From: Branchiostoma floridae
Lineage: Eukaryota; Chordata; Leptocardii; Amphioxiformes; Branchiostomatidae
NCBI RefSeq assembly: GCF_000003815.2
Contig: NC_049991.1
Span: 3,892,437 to 3,956,436 of the forward strand
DNA: 64,000 nucleotides
Direction of reading: 5' to 3'
Part shown: positions 34,401 through 46,400 of the stretch, piece after piece
Numbering within the stretch: position 1 is the first letter of the stretch
How the letters are laid out: the number at the start of each line of letters is the position of its first letter
Notes under the pieces: generated by a model
Database searches by the model: none
What the model saw: the letters and a program-made list of their open reading frames with translations, nothing else
Told to the model about the DNA's origin: nothing
Made by a program: the position numbers and the translations under genes

Positions 34401-36234
34401 ACACTCTTTTCTTTCTACATTGAGGACGAGGAAGTTTGTTTGTTCGGTACAACAGGTAAACCACCTTTAGGTGTAGCACACTATAGCTAAGGCCACAGCA
34501 AGTAAATTTTATGGATGACATCCTCTGCAGACTGCAAAAATAATGAGATAGGGCGAAAAAAAAACAAGATGGGTAAAAAAAACAAGATGGCAAATTTTCA
34601 AAATAGACGTTGTAACAAGACTTGAAGTGACAAAATATGGCATCACAGCCAACAAGGCATTCATTCCTGTATTTAAGAAGTGCACCAGTGTAGTTAAAGT
34701 GACACTAGTGTGGTAGACTGGTATCATTAACCATGTTGGCAACTACACTCATAGCTTCCATAGTTCTGCCACTCTTACAACTATCTATCAAGTTTCACTT
34801 CTGCAACTACAGTCAATGCTACAGAGTCTCTAGTGTCAATTCTACATTCGATAATTTGGTTACAACACAACCTTTACCCATTTTCGTCTATCTGGCCTTC
34901 CCTGAAGAAGAAAAAAATTCTTGTTTTTTTTTCTGAAATCAGGTGAAAATTAGTGAGCGCGTGGATGTCATCCATAAAATTTACTTGCTGTGGCCTAATT
35001 TTGTACATTAGGTAATCTCCAAGCAGATCCTACAATGGCATAAAATAGTACCAAACTGGCCAAGGAGTGTAGTCAGCCAAGAGGTGTCCATTTGCCGGTA
35101 GCCAAACACACTCCTAGGCCAGCTTCACTCCTCTGCCAGCTTTTGATCTTATGCTACTGCATCTTCTGCATCTTCTTGCAACAGTGCGGACTTGAAACAC
35201 TGGAGAAGAACCAACCTCTGCCGTAGGTTTGCATCCAGTATGCAGAAGTCAGAAAGAACTGCACACCTGTTACCGCAAACCCGTGGTCAGACGCATGGCC
35301 GTAACCTGCGGAACTCACAAACACTGACCGTACCTACCTTCCGCACTACAAGGTTCCGCAACAGTCCGGTACCATCAATGCTAAGGCTTCTCAACGAGAA
35401 AAAATGACAATGTTTATGAACTGTAAACTATGTATGTTTTGATTCATGTTAAATGAACTATCCACTTAAACAGCAATACTCTCCGAGATCATTTGTTTTA
35501 GAGACTGCAATCACGTGCTAGAAATTGATTGTGTATGTTAATTATATTAAGTAAGCAGAGATTTTAATGTACAACAAGTCATAATTCAGCCCCTGGCTGC
35601 CAGTACTTTGTTTTACTAATAAACCATTTTTTTGATTGATTGATTCTGCTACCGTAGGATCTGCTTGGAGATTATACATTTAGTACAAGCTGTGTAAACC
35701 CGGATACACCCAAACCGGGATTCACTCCAGTCTACTGATCTTTAGGTCCTGTTTGAGAGGATGTTTCTAATCAACATTACATAAATTGTAGGTAGTACTA
35801 CTACTCAATTTCACCCAAGTTTAGGGAGGAAATAGGTGTAAAGTACTTTTCCTGACCCCCTTTTCTGAAAAAAAAAAAAACATTTGGGGCATGCTATAAA
35901 GCTTCCAAACTAGAACCTTAGAAATACATCTTGTTTTTTTAGAGACCCTAGCCTCAAGACACAGTGCCATTACTTTTCAATAATTGTTTTTGCCAAAGCA
36001 ATTAAGGTGCTTTTGAAAAATCAATTGATTTCATGTAAAGTGATAACAGTGTATGCTTATAGAATTGAAGCAGGGATAGAAACTGTACCTTCTGGTATGG
36101 ATTCTAAGTTTATTTCCTCTTCTCTGTTTGTTTTTCAGATCATCTATTTCCCAGACCGTTGGTGGCACGGCACGTTGAATATCGACACTTCTGTGTTCAT
36201 CTCAACATTCCTAGCTATGACTCCATGGGCATAA
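25475..36234 (+). CDS. JMJD8: JmjC domain-containing protein 8
   Basis: JMJD8 is a JmjC-fold protein of the ER lumen in vertebrates; its substrate is not settled. Nine exons: 25475-25593, 29854-29946, 30367-30415, 31394-31490, 32443-32511, 32895-33014, 33751-33818, 34253-34387, 36139-36234. They join in frame at GT-AG sites to 281 residues (human about 264). A hydrophobic N terminus (IEAFFVLFVQLCV) is a likely signal peptide. Recognisable blocks are ANTYSYTK, LRPQDANTLGN, LYLFGDQNYTEW, GVPFHFHGPGFGEVIYGRK, RWFLYPP and YFPDRWWHGTLN, ending TSVFISTFLAM. The metal site reads His191-x-His193...His260, where many JmjC enzymes have HxD/E. It is convergent with STUB1 and divergent from POLR3H. Intron 4 carries a 21-bp minisatellite. 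Confidence 0.95.
25954..26124. mobile_element. CTCCAAGCAGA-family MITE
   Basis: CTCCAAGTAGATCCTACGAT is mirrored by TACTGTAGGATCTGCTTGGAG. The interior has CCTCTGCCAGCTTTTGATAC, shared with the other family members. It lies in JMJD8 intron 1. Confidence 0.65.
26204..26321. mobile_element. foldback element flanked by direct repeats
   Basis: CTCTCCAAGCAGAGGTTGG at the left is mirrored at the right, with a second mirrored block around GGGAAAAATCGTGACCTT. TAGCTCCGAGG occurs directly outside both sides (26191-26201, 26322-26332), consistent with a target duplication. Confidence 0.6.
26340..26490. mobile_element. CTCCAAGCAGA-family MITE
   Basis: It runs from CTCCAAGCAGACCCTACGGT to its mirror image, ending ATAGGATCTGCTTGGAG. 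The internal CCTCTGCCAGCTTTTGATGC motif is conserved with the copy at 25954. Confidence 0.65.
26560..29830 (+). repeat. diffuse CAAGAA/TTCTTG motif array in JMJD8 intron 1
   Basis: Variants of TTCTTGTTTTCTTA and AAGAAAACAAGAAA recur in both orientations across much of this 3.3 kb, densest at 26.6-27.5 and 29.0-29.8 kb. The middle (27.5-28.5 kb) is ordinary AT-rich sequence. It contains a 130-bp duplication at 28591. No exon is visible inside it. Confidence 0.6.
28591..28840 (+). repeat. 130-bp tandem duplication
   Basis: Two adjacent copies share CTGTTCAAAATGGAGATGG (second copy with one change), GGGGTAGCCCAAC and GTTCAGAAAAAGTCACATGA. The second copy has a short insertion. It lies in JMJD8 intron 1. 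Confidence 0.75.
31614..32350 (+). repeat. 21-bp minisatellite, about 35 copies
   Basis: The consensus unit is GATGGCCACAGAATTCTGCAT (21 bp) and contains the 10-bp palindrome CAGAATTCTG, with an EcoRI site in nearly every copy. Central copies are almost identical and edge copies diverge. Because the unit is a multiple of three, long frames stay open on both strands (for example repeats of MMATEFC). It lies in JMJD8 intron 4, about 100 bp from both flanking exons. Not a protein-coding gene. Confidence 0.95.
33504..33677 (+). repeat. 87-bp tandem duplication
   Basis: Two head-to-tail copies starting TCAAAGAAGCTCCCATGAAA are virtually identical over 87 bp, so the duplication is recent. It ends about 70 bp before JMJD8 exon 7. 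Confidence 0.9.
34491..34995. mobile_element. 505-bp Harbinger-type MITE (TAA target site)
   Basis: It is the same family as 15687-16204, starting GGCCACAGCAAGTAAATTTT and ending in its mirror image. TAA flanks both sides (34488-34490, 34996-34998). It lies in JMJD8 intron 8. Confidence 0.8.
35012..35674. mobile_element. CTCCAAGCAGA-family MITE split by a LINE 3' end
   Basis: The outer ends are ATCTCCAAGCAGATCCTACA and, at the right, TACCGTAGGATCTGCTTGGAG. The usual MITE interior (CCTCTGCCAGCTTTTGATCT) is interrupted near 35160 by a LINE tail that ends in a TGATTGATTGATT microsatellite near 35645. A nested insertion. Confidence 0.65.
35192..35407 (+). pseudogene. LINE ORF C-terminal fragment
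   Basis: This 71-residue frame ends in TFRTTRFRNSPVPSMLRLLN, the ending typical of CR1-like LINE proteins (RT.RF.NS..P..I.LLN). The 3' UTR and (TGATT)n tail follow. 5'-truncated and nested in a MITE. Confidence 0.6.
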
Positions 36235-36257
36235 CCCTCATCTGAGCTTTTTCTTTC

Positions 36258-36263
36258 AATAAA
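36258..36263 (+). other. JMJD8 polyadenylation signal
   Basis: AATAAA lies 24 bp past the JMJD8 stop codon, giving a very short 3' UTR. Confidence 0.7.
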
Positions 36264-37270
36264 AAATATGTTCTGCACAGCCATTGATTTACTTTCTTCG
36301 ACTTGTTCTTGATATTACCTTCATGAAAAATGGAGGACAGTATAGTTTCTTAGCTCTGGTCGGATGTGTGCATGTGTCTATGCTGTGGAGTTTTTTTTGC
36401 TCAAATTCAAAATATTCTTGAACTAAGAAAACTCAGATTTACTACCATTTTTGGACACTTTTGTGTCATTATTTCACGTTTGCAACGTTAAGGACTAGCC
36501 TACAAAACATTCCGCTCTAGGTTCGCTGTAACATGTTGACCTCCCGAGTTAGACCCTCCTGTTTCTCAACAACAGCATGCTTAAGCTTGCCAACAGTAGG
36601 TCCCGGGGGGGGGGGGGGGGGGTTTAATCAGTTAGCACATGGCAGACTGGAAATAAGCCCACAGTCAAGATCTTCTTCTTTGGAAACACCCATATCTAAT
36701 CCTTCTAAAATCACTAGAGCTTCATCTAATATCCTATCTGAGGGATGTCCCTGGTGGAAAGCTAGGTACTCATTATCACCCGAATGAAGTAAGGAAATTT
36801 ATATCAAGTAACGTTACCTTTCGTTTCCTAAGGGCACAACTTTGGCAAAGGTCAGGGATTTGCACAGAGACTATTTTGGGCCAACTGCTCTACACAAAAT
36901 GCTAATAAAAAACATGTCACACATGTTGTATAAACACACTCACACACACCGAATGTTTAAGAAAATCTAACTTTATTCCATTCCAAGTGGGGAATGCAAT
37001 CAATTTTGTTGGTTTAGACATATATTTTACAGAGGTTCAAACTATTCTTCGTACATATGTAACTTACAACATTTCAACATTTTAACCTAACCAAAGTCCG
37101 TTAGAATATCTTTTTCGTTAACTTTGTACATGGGACAATCAGCATTGCTCTAATCTACAACATAAGTTAGCCGTAAGTTGGTGAAATTAGAGGCACTATA
37201 ATCATAAGCTTTATTATATCTTGGCAGTGATATCGTTCCATATGGGTGTTCAAGAGGAGGTAATAATTAA

Positions 37271-37443
37271 GGGTTAATGACCCGCCCCGAGGTGTATATG
37301 GTGTCATAACGCCTGGTCCTTTGCTATAACCACCGAATAAAACCACCGAGTGAGCGAATCGAACAAGGTGGTTTTATGAGGTGGTTATAGCAATGGACCA
37401 GGCGTTATGACACCATGTACACCGAGGAACAGGCGGGTTATTA
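37271..37443. mobile_element. 173-bp foldback element
   Basis: Arms of about 80 bp are near-perfect reverse complements (GGTGTCATAACGCCTGGTCC on the left, mirrored on the right), with a short loop near AGTGAGCGAATCGAAC. Confidence 0.75.
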
Positions 37444-37759
37444 ACGTTATTATCATATAGCCTACCCAAACTTACAAACTCCTGTATGACCCATAGATCC
37501 CTTGGTACCATACGTGTGAATTCCTTTGTCGAATTTGTTCTTTGGTACATACATTTAAAAGGAGATTAGAGATTGCATTTTGAAACCAAAATTTCCACAG
37601 AAAATATTCGAAACATTGTAGTCTTTGGCTCTTTAGAACAACAAAACATTATCAATGTTAACAGAAGGAGCCTTTCCCCTCTTCTTGCAGTCTGTACTTA
37701 TTCCCTCTGCTCTGGAATATGGTTCGCTCCTTTTGATTGGCCAATGCCTTCATATCCTT

Positions 37760-37873
37760 TGTGTATCGCTCCTTCTGATTGGTTAGAATGAATGGACACC
37801 GGCACCGGTGTCGATTTGCATAGACACCGGTGCCGATGTTGATTCATTCTGACCAATCAGAAGGGCGATACAC
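37760..37873. mobile_element. 114-bp palindrome followed by the window-start repeat
   Basis: GTGTATCGCTCCTTCTGATT on the left is mirrored by a right arm ending GGGCGATACAC. The centre has a GACACCGG/CCGGTGTC pair. The dispersed repeat found at position 1 begins about 17 bp downstream. Confidence 0.65.
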
Positions 37874-37889
37874 GCCGGGCTGGCGGGAA

Positions 37890-37968
37890 TCTAAGTATTA
37901 CGGCGTCATAACCAACGTGGAACGGGGCCTTCTGATTGGTCCGCGGCGCCTGGCTATATGATAATATG
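37890..37968 (+). repeat. second copy of the dispersed repeat at 1-85
   Basis: Same orientation and near-identical sequence (GGCCTTCTGATTGGTCCGCG in both). Confidence 0.75.
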
Positions 37969-38689
37969 GGTTATTACATTGGGTTCTAATGTTATCACAC
38001 AGGCCTTTTTTAGGGTGGGTTATAGGTATGGGCCTTGGTCAAACCAGCCCTCCCGCAATCGGATATAAAATACACTGTGTTGTATTCTATATAATGTGTA
38101 ACTTACAATACAAGTTGGTTAGCCTGGAATCTAGTCTTGTTACATTAAATTAGCTCTAGTCTAGTCGCCAAAGGAAAAGGCTGCATTCCGGGGTACAACT
38201 CAGGTGAATCAAAGATGTACAACTGATATTCTGTCATGAAAACACAACTAGTACACAACAGTTTTTAAACTTGAAAGTTCATCTGAGTGTGTTAACTTGG
38301 TAGAAGTTATATTACATCAAAATTGAACTGTAATTTCAAACACAAACTATGTTACCCAAATTTTTGATGATTTCACTTATGATCCACTGCTCACCAAGTC
38401 ATGTGATCTATCTGCATCACAGGCGCAGTGGATTGCTCATTCCTTAACAAAGACTGGAATACGACAGTTTTTGTGCTGGAAATTTTTAAAGTTAAACTTT
38501 AAACTTTGAAAACTGTAAACAATGAAATTAAACTGACCCCATTAAAGTACCAAATAAGCTACATAAAAAGTCTCAATGGCATATATGTAGACTATGTTGT
38601 AAGGTGGGGCTTTTTTAATAACTTCTATGAGGTACCAGTAATATGAAACAATATTCACAAAATTTAATATAGATTAAGTTAGGTTTGTA

Positions 38690-39384
38690 GAGTCCATTCC
38701 AAGACACCATGAGGGTTTTTAGGCGATATTTATAATTAGTCTGAATTATTTTGAATAAAAGAATATCTGAGCCACAATAATTAAATTATTTTCAAAAAAT
38801 TGACTAAGAAAATACTCATTTATTTGAATTTCTTTGAATATTTTAGAAACATTTTGAAAGTAACTGTACAAAAATATCTTTATTTAGAATAATTGTGAAA
38901 CCTCTCTGTGATTATTTCACATTTACAAATATTTACAAAAAATGGTAAACCTGGCCAAATGGTAAAATTAGTTTATTGCCCCATAAAAGTAAGCCCTATT
39001 GTTGCATCTGTATATTTTTAGATTTCACTGCTGGGCACTGGTGGATCCTTTGTGGTGGGCCATTGTTGCATGGCACCCAACCATACTTTGCAAGGATGTG
39101 TGAATTGCTATCTTCCCAGCCCACCGAACCATTTACAAAAAATGGTAGAAAATAGTAAATAATGGTAGAATGCTGTTATCATTATTTAGAAACCATTAGA
39201 AGTATCCAATTCCACACCATGAATATTTCCAAAGTTTTACAGGACCAGGGAAATATTTATAAAGTTGAAACAGTGTTAAAAATATTTCTGAAGTGTCAAA
39301 TGTTCTAGACATATAATTACAAAACTTTAAAATCAATTCTAAACAATGGCAACAAACATCCGCATGGTGTCTTGGAATGGACTC
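38690..39384. mobile_element. 695-bp TIR element with TA target site
   Basis: The left end GAGTCCATTCCAAGACACCA is mirrored exactly at the right. Both ends are flanked by TA, as in Tc1/mariner-type elements. The interior is AT-rich with repeats of ATTTACAAAAAATGGTA and has no transposase. Confidence 0.7.
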
Positions 39385-40357
39385 TATTTTCCATTTAAAA
39401 AAAGAAGTTATCTGATGCCTACTTTTAATACATCCCAGTAACAAGAACATAAAAAAATTAGCCAATACTATGTTTATCTCAATTTCTTTGAAATCACATT
39501 ACAAACAAAAATGAGGAAAATCATTAATTTAAAATTAAAAGAAGTAATCTAATTTGACTGTCTACCCTATTACCGTAGTGCAGAAATATGTGTAAAGTAA
39601 CAGTTGTTGTATATACAGTACATTGTATACAATATCAACAAAGGACCGGTCTATAGTACATGTATCTCAACTTCAACATAAGAAGGCCTGTTCTCGGTAT
39701 TTGCTAGTCTATGCAATACTAAAGGCCTGTGAATAAAATATCATGTTTCAAATTATCCGATCGACTATACCAAAAATCTGCTGACAATAGCCTATTGGGG
39801 GGGTCAACCACTGCCAAAGTACATGTACATAAAAAGGATCGGAGTGAAACATTTATATTGAAGAATTGTTTTCAAACAAGTTCTCCCCATTTCGGGTGCC
39901 AAAGATTATTATTAATAGTGAAACAAACACACTCATGGATCCTAGGACCCTTGACTGTGCATAACAATTATATCCCGACAACCAAAATCCAATCTTCAAA
40001 ATATCAGAGTGTTCTGACGCATTTTACATTCATTTTGTTAAACTGTATCGGATGTATCACATCAGGTGACATCTAAAGAAAGGGTAACAATACCTATACT
40101 GAACGACCCTAATCATTTTGGAACCGTAATCGGAAAGACAACATTTTTTTTTTGTCCTAGGCCGAAAACTTACTAAACTAAACCTACCCAATTGTAGAAT
40201 CAAGACAATTCGGTGGGAACAGTTTTAAACAAAATGTGCAGTACAATCATGATGATACAACTTTCTTTTACGTTAAAGTTAATCAGAATTCTGTTTTCTT
40301 AATTAGGCATGCAAAGTGTTGTTGCCTAATTATGTCATAACAATTACTATTAGTTTT

Positions 40358-40363
40358 TTTATT
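40358..40363 (-). other. STUB1 polyadenylation signal
   Basis: The minus strand reads AATAAA about 80 bp past the STUB1 stop. The JMJD8 and STUB1 transcripts thus end about 4.1 kb apart, facing each other. Confidence 0.6.
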
Positions 40364-40441
40364 GGTTCTGGAAGCTGCTAGATTTGTGCTGTTGAAATTA
40401 GTAGCTATCTACCCTCCTGTAGATTGCTGTAGCTGTTGAAG

Positions 40442-43400
40442 TTAGTAGTCGTCCACCCACTGGTTATCCTTGACAAAATGGTCGATGACCTCCTTCATGG
40501 CTAGGTTGGGGATCAGTTGATCCTTGGTCAGCTGTTGCCTAGTTACGGGGTCAAAATGGCCGACCCGCTGCAACAAAACGGAAACATGAGTGTAGAGAGT
40601 AGTGATAAAACCTTAACGATAAACAAAACAAAACAACACTCAGTCTGATCATACTGGTAGTAGCCCCATACAGCTTCAATGCACCCCCCCCCCCCCAAAC
40701 ATACACACAGCCACTTTTACCAAGAATTTTCTTTCCAAGAAACTGGATTCAGCATTTATGTTGATTCACACTCAAAGCTACAAGATAACTTGTCTTGTTT
40801 TATCCATAAAGCCTATGGAGAACTCTTTTGACAGGGAGAGAGGAAAAGGGCAAGTTGAAACGACCCCCCCCCCTCACACACACACAATTTTTCCACACTG
40901 TCTGTAGATCCAACATGAAGCTAAAAGCCTGACATGTATTCTTTATTTGAGAATGAATAACAAGACTCAACCTAGTGTTTTACTTCAACCAACGTTTTGG
41001 TGACTGCCTGTCACCTTCTTCAGGGCAATTCTGACTTGTTCACATTGTACTGCAGCATAGGTGGCGCTGCTTACAAATGCGGTCCCAGATGTAAAGTATT
41101 TACACAATATACAAAGACCACATCTGCAAGCAGCAACATCTATGCTGCAGTGCAATCCTGGACATAACATATTTATACATAGACCACATCGGTAAGCAGC
41201 GACACCTATTGCTGCAGTCCAATGTGAACCAGTAAAAATTGCCCTGACGAAGGTGACAGACAGTTGCTAAAATGTCAGCCAAAAAAAATCTTGGTTGTGT
41301 ACAAAGAAAGTTGTTAGTACTCAGTGACTTACCAACCTGATGAAACTATTCAAGGTTCATTTGTAAACCAAAAGGCTTTCACACAAAGAACAGGAAGTTC
41401 TGTAGAAGCCCTCGTTTATCTTCGATTGTTTCTCTGCACACAGTATACTTAGCCAGTATGTACCTGTAGGTGTTCCTCGATGTCTTTGCGATCGTACGTG
41501 ATACCACTGGGCGTTACTACGGGGTCTCTCATCAGTTCAAAGCTAATCTGACAACATAGAAAGTCGGGGACGGCTCTCGTCTACGTACACAAAACATAAA
41601 AAGACGTGGTTACCGCCGAGCGTCCACAGGGATTGTGCGGAAGTCAGTCTGTCGTTTTTCCCACTAAGGAGGTATGCAATCTCCGTAATCTTTTGTCACA
41701 TGTGGTCTAACTTGTGATATCAACATCTGGGGTTTTGTGCGTTTTTTTTGTTGGTTCTAAACTCATTTTGAGGAACATATCTTACAAAGGCTGAAGTGTA
41801 GCTTGATCATTCCTTTACTTTTTTGTAGGTTTTCAAAACTGCTGTAGTGTAACAATCAATCAAATTTGTAAAACATTCCAACTCAGTAACTCTCAATAAT
41901 GAATTCATAAAGGTTGAAAAGATTTTGGGAGATTTCAATTTAAAAAGGCATATACTTGTGCAACAAAAAAAGTTGAGATAACAAATAGAATCACAATTAT
42001 TGCCATTTGGTGGCAAAAGAATGATAGATGTCCCCGTGGCGCAAGCGGTAATGCAATCCTGTTGCTATGCCATACCGATCCACCTCCGTGAATCCATGGG
42101 TAAACCAAATAGGAGTTTGATTCAATGGTTTGCCCCATCTCAAACCCTTGGTAAAGGATTGCATTGTCATTTTGGATGGTAACATGAAGTAATTGTAATT
42201 TTGGGCTGGCTACTTTACTTTAATTCACTAAAATTGATTCAAAGGGGAAAACAACGGAGTGACTTCTACACAGGATCCAACGGAACACCTCCCAACGAGC
42301 ATTAGGACATACCTGAAGGTGCTCCTCTAAGTCTTTTCGATCATACGTGATACCGCTGGGAGTTATACACGGATCCCTCATCAGTTCGTAGCTAATTTTA
42401 CCACACAGATAATCAGGAACCTCCCGCTTCTAAACACACATTGGGAGAAAAAAACAACGGAAAATCAAAAAAATGTTTGCCTTCTCCCTCTTGTGAGTTC
42501 AATTGTACACCATATATAGTTTTTTTACGTGTGGCTCCCTCATTGGTTAGTAGCTGGCCAATCACAAGGTTCTATCCCCTCATTACTATAAATGATTTTA
42601 AACAAACCGATTCTGTGGGACCACCTGTTATATGAATGAGGTAGCTCTCTCATTGCAGAGGAACCGACCAATCACAAACACACTATCACCTCATTACCAT
42701 AACATGGTTAGAAACCAGCCAATACTGAGGTTTACTTAAAACTTGTTGACTGCATAAGTCTGTTCCACTACCAAAATTGATCTTTAAAAAAGCATAATTC
42801 ATCTTATGAACTAGCAGGGAAAATATGTATTCAGAAAGTGCAAAATATGTACCAGGGCTTTAGCCAGCTCGAATTTTTTTTCCGTCAGCCAATTACAATC
42901 GTCGCGAAAACCGCGAAAATTAATTAGAAGGACTGAACTGAGACCATGAAAAACGGGGTTTAATGAGATTATCGTATGCGAAAGAGTGCCGACACACATT
43001 GTCAACAATCATAACAATAGCAAAACAAACGGTGTGTGGCTTTTACGGCCGTGGACGGCGTCCCCAAGCCGCCTGTAGCTTCCACCAAGGATTTTTGTCC
43101 GTCAAGGTTGACGGATTGGTTTTTAAATTTTTCCGTCAGACGCAGTAAATTTCCGTCAATTGACGGAAAAACGGACGCTGGCTAGACCCCTGATATGTAC
43201 TAAGAGTTACAGTACAAATAGCTTGACACTGGTCAGTTTACAGAAACTACTAAGTAACAGAGTATGTGGTACAAATGTAATTTACCGTTTAAAAGTATAA
43301 CTTACCCTTCGTCTCTCATCTACCTGTGAGAATAATGTGTTCAGTTCAGCCATGTAATGATCCTGTAGGGTAAAGACAACAATAAGCATAAAAGAAGAAA

Positions 43401-46400
43401 TCATTGATATCATATATTATACTTGATTTCTGTGTGTGTGTGTGTTTTGTTGTTAAGTGAATTTCTCGCTGATTCTATAGTATTCCATTTCCATACAGTA
43501 ACAGTAACCTCGCATTTTACATATCAAGTAATTAAGATCAGACAATAATTTCTTAACTAGTTCTATTCAATGTATGGCTTTTAGGATTAATTTCTATATC
43601 CGGTTGCATACAAACAATGAAACATGTGTCTAAAATGAGGTGTAACTTACATGCGTTTCTTCTATTCTTTTTATTTCATCGAGACATTTGTCGTTGTCAC
43701 TCCCCTCTTCCATGACTTCTGCTACTTCCCTGGAAAATAAATGCCAGATATAATTAGCAGAATAAAAAAAAGAGTGCAAATATGATATATGTTTGGAGAG
43801 GTTGATGCATTACTCACTAGTAAAGAATCCCTTAACTCCAGAAGATAGTGTTTATGTTTCAATACTAAATACATGTACTAGATAATAAAAATATACATGT
43901 AGTATTTCCTACGATATATATGTAATACTCACTAGTCCCGTGCACATCAAAAAGCAATTAGTATTCTACTAAAAGCATTCAGCATTCCTACAAACTTCTC
44001 AATATACCATGATATAAAAACTTCTATAGATTATGTGCTGGAAGAAGACAAAAACATTGTTGTTTTGTGATGCCTGAATTTTTGGGTTCATTATTCACTG
44101 TATATAATTTTGCATGTATTTTTTTCAAATTGCAAATGTAGTAATCATACCAACATTCAATGTTACATGACTTTGTAGACAAAAAAAAGTATTTCTTGCA
44201 CACAGGTGTCATGGGGTCCTGTCAGGACTTATTCATCTTATAATATAAGTCCAGACCTGAACCTGAACCTCTGGATCTAAATCTGAACATAAACCTGAAC
44301 ATGAACATGAGTGTAGGTACACAGAACTACAGCATGTAGTAGCATAATGATTTGACCTTTCCGGCACACTTTAAAATAAAACAAAGAAACAAAACGTCTT
44401 ACTTTTCCTTTGCACCTATGAGTAGTTTGTTGAGATAGGACTGTAACTCGATCTCCTGCTCTATTCTCTTCTCTTCCTGGACACTCCACCGCTTTTTTCT
44501 GGCCATCCTCAGGGCACTGGCTATGTCATCTCCGTAGTTCAGCTTTTGTTCCTTAGCTAGCTCATGGGCTGGGGAAACATAAATGTTTGTTAGTCGTGAT
44601 ATATATGAAAATAAGTATTTGCTAGCAAATGTAGAATATTTCCCTTTCCAGAGAGCTGGCACTGTCATCTCCGTAGTTCAGCTTTTGTTCCTTAGCTAGC
44701 TCATGGGCTGGGGAAACATAAATGTTTGTTAGTCGTGATATATATGAAGGTAAATATTTGCTAGCAAATGTAGAATATTTCACTTTCCAGATAGCTGCCA
44801 ATGTCTTCATTGTAGTTCAGCTTCTGTTCCATAGTTGGCTCATAGGCTGGGGAAATATAAATTTTTGTTATAATAAGAAAGTAAATATTTGCTAGCAAAT
44901 GTAGAATATTTCAATTTCCAGACAGCTGCCAATGTCTTCATTGTAGTTCAGCTTCTGTTCCTTAGCTGGCTCATAGGCTGGGGAAATATAAATTTTTGTC
45001 ATAATAAGAAAGTAAATATTTGCTAGCAAATGTAGAATATTTCACTTTCCAGACAGCTGGCAATGTCTTCATTGTAGTTCAGCTTTTGTTCCTTAGCTAG
45101 CTCATGGGCTGGGGAAATATGAATTTTTGTTATAATAAGAAAGTAAATATTTGCTAGCAAATGTAGAATATTTCAATTTCTAGACAGCTGGCAATGTCTT
45201 CATTGTGGTCCAGCTTCTGTTCCTTAGCTAGCTCATGGACTGGGGAAATATGAATTTTTGTTAGTCATAAGAAAGCAAATATTTGCTAGCAAATGTAGAA
45301 TATTTCCCCTTCCAGTGAGCTGGCAATGTCATCTTCATAGTTCAACTTCTGTTCCTTAGCTAGTTCATGGGCTGGGGAAACATAAATTTTTGTTAGTCAT
45401 AATAAGAACGTAAATATTTGCTAGCAAATGTAGAATATTTCCCTTTCCGGAGAGCTGGCAATGTCTTAACTGTAGTTCAGCTTCTGTTCCTTAGCTAGCT
45501 CATGGGCTGGGGAAATATAAATCTTTGCAAGTTGCCAACTTCAAAAGGAGTACATATACAAATTACAAACATTTGCATGCAAATGTAGGTCTTTCCTTTC
45601 CAACAGGGCACTGGCAATGTCTTTACTGTAGTTCTCCTTCTATTCCTTAGCTAGCAATGAGCTGTGGAATATAAATTTTTGTCAGTTGTAATCCTCAGAG
45701 GGGATAGACATAGAAATATGAAAGTCAACACTTGATAGCAAATGTAGTATATTTCCCTGTCCATCAGGCCGCTGGCAAGGTCTTTGTTGCAGTTCAGCTT
45801 CTGTTGGAAATAGATTTTTGCCAGTCATCTGCAGATTTAGATATATTGTACACAATCATGTACAATATAGAGAGTCAAACATTTGCTAGCAAATGTAGAA
45901 TTATGTCCCTTTTCCTTGGTGTTCTAGTTGTTGTTACTGTTCTGTTTGCCACGTAAAGTACAGCAAAAATTGTTTCAGTACAGGTAAAAAAATACCAGAT
46001 CTCTATGTACAAGGTTGCAACATGGGTACCAATATAAACATACAGTAATTATTATTACTTAGGCCACACCAATTCAATTTCTTGGTTCACGGATTCGCTT
46101 GCTCCTATTTTTTGGAAAAAAGAAATTGGCACTCAGCAAATTTTCACCATTAATGAAACCATTCACCAACTTTCTGGTGTAGCAAATTGGCCTTTATATT
46201 ATAAGCTCCTTAAAATGTGGGTATTATTATTGCAGTTATATTTTAATTCATGAAGAATAGGACAACATAAAAACTGACATTACTTTGTAATTTTCAACGA
46301 ACAGGTGCTGTTACTGTACAGTAATAGTGGTTTTGTACTTTTTTCAAGCTGAAAACTTTTTATTCTTTATGTTTTGGATTAGCCTTTACCTTTACCCCAA

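Noticed and set aside
44622-44810. 62-residue frame containing [15 protein letters not shown] as an alternative STUB1 exon
   Set aside because: It is a partial exon 3 copy that runs into a stop (EREIFYIC then stop) and has no splice donor.
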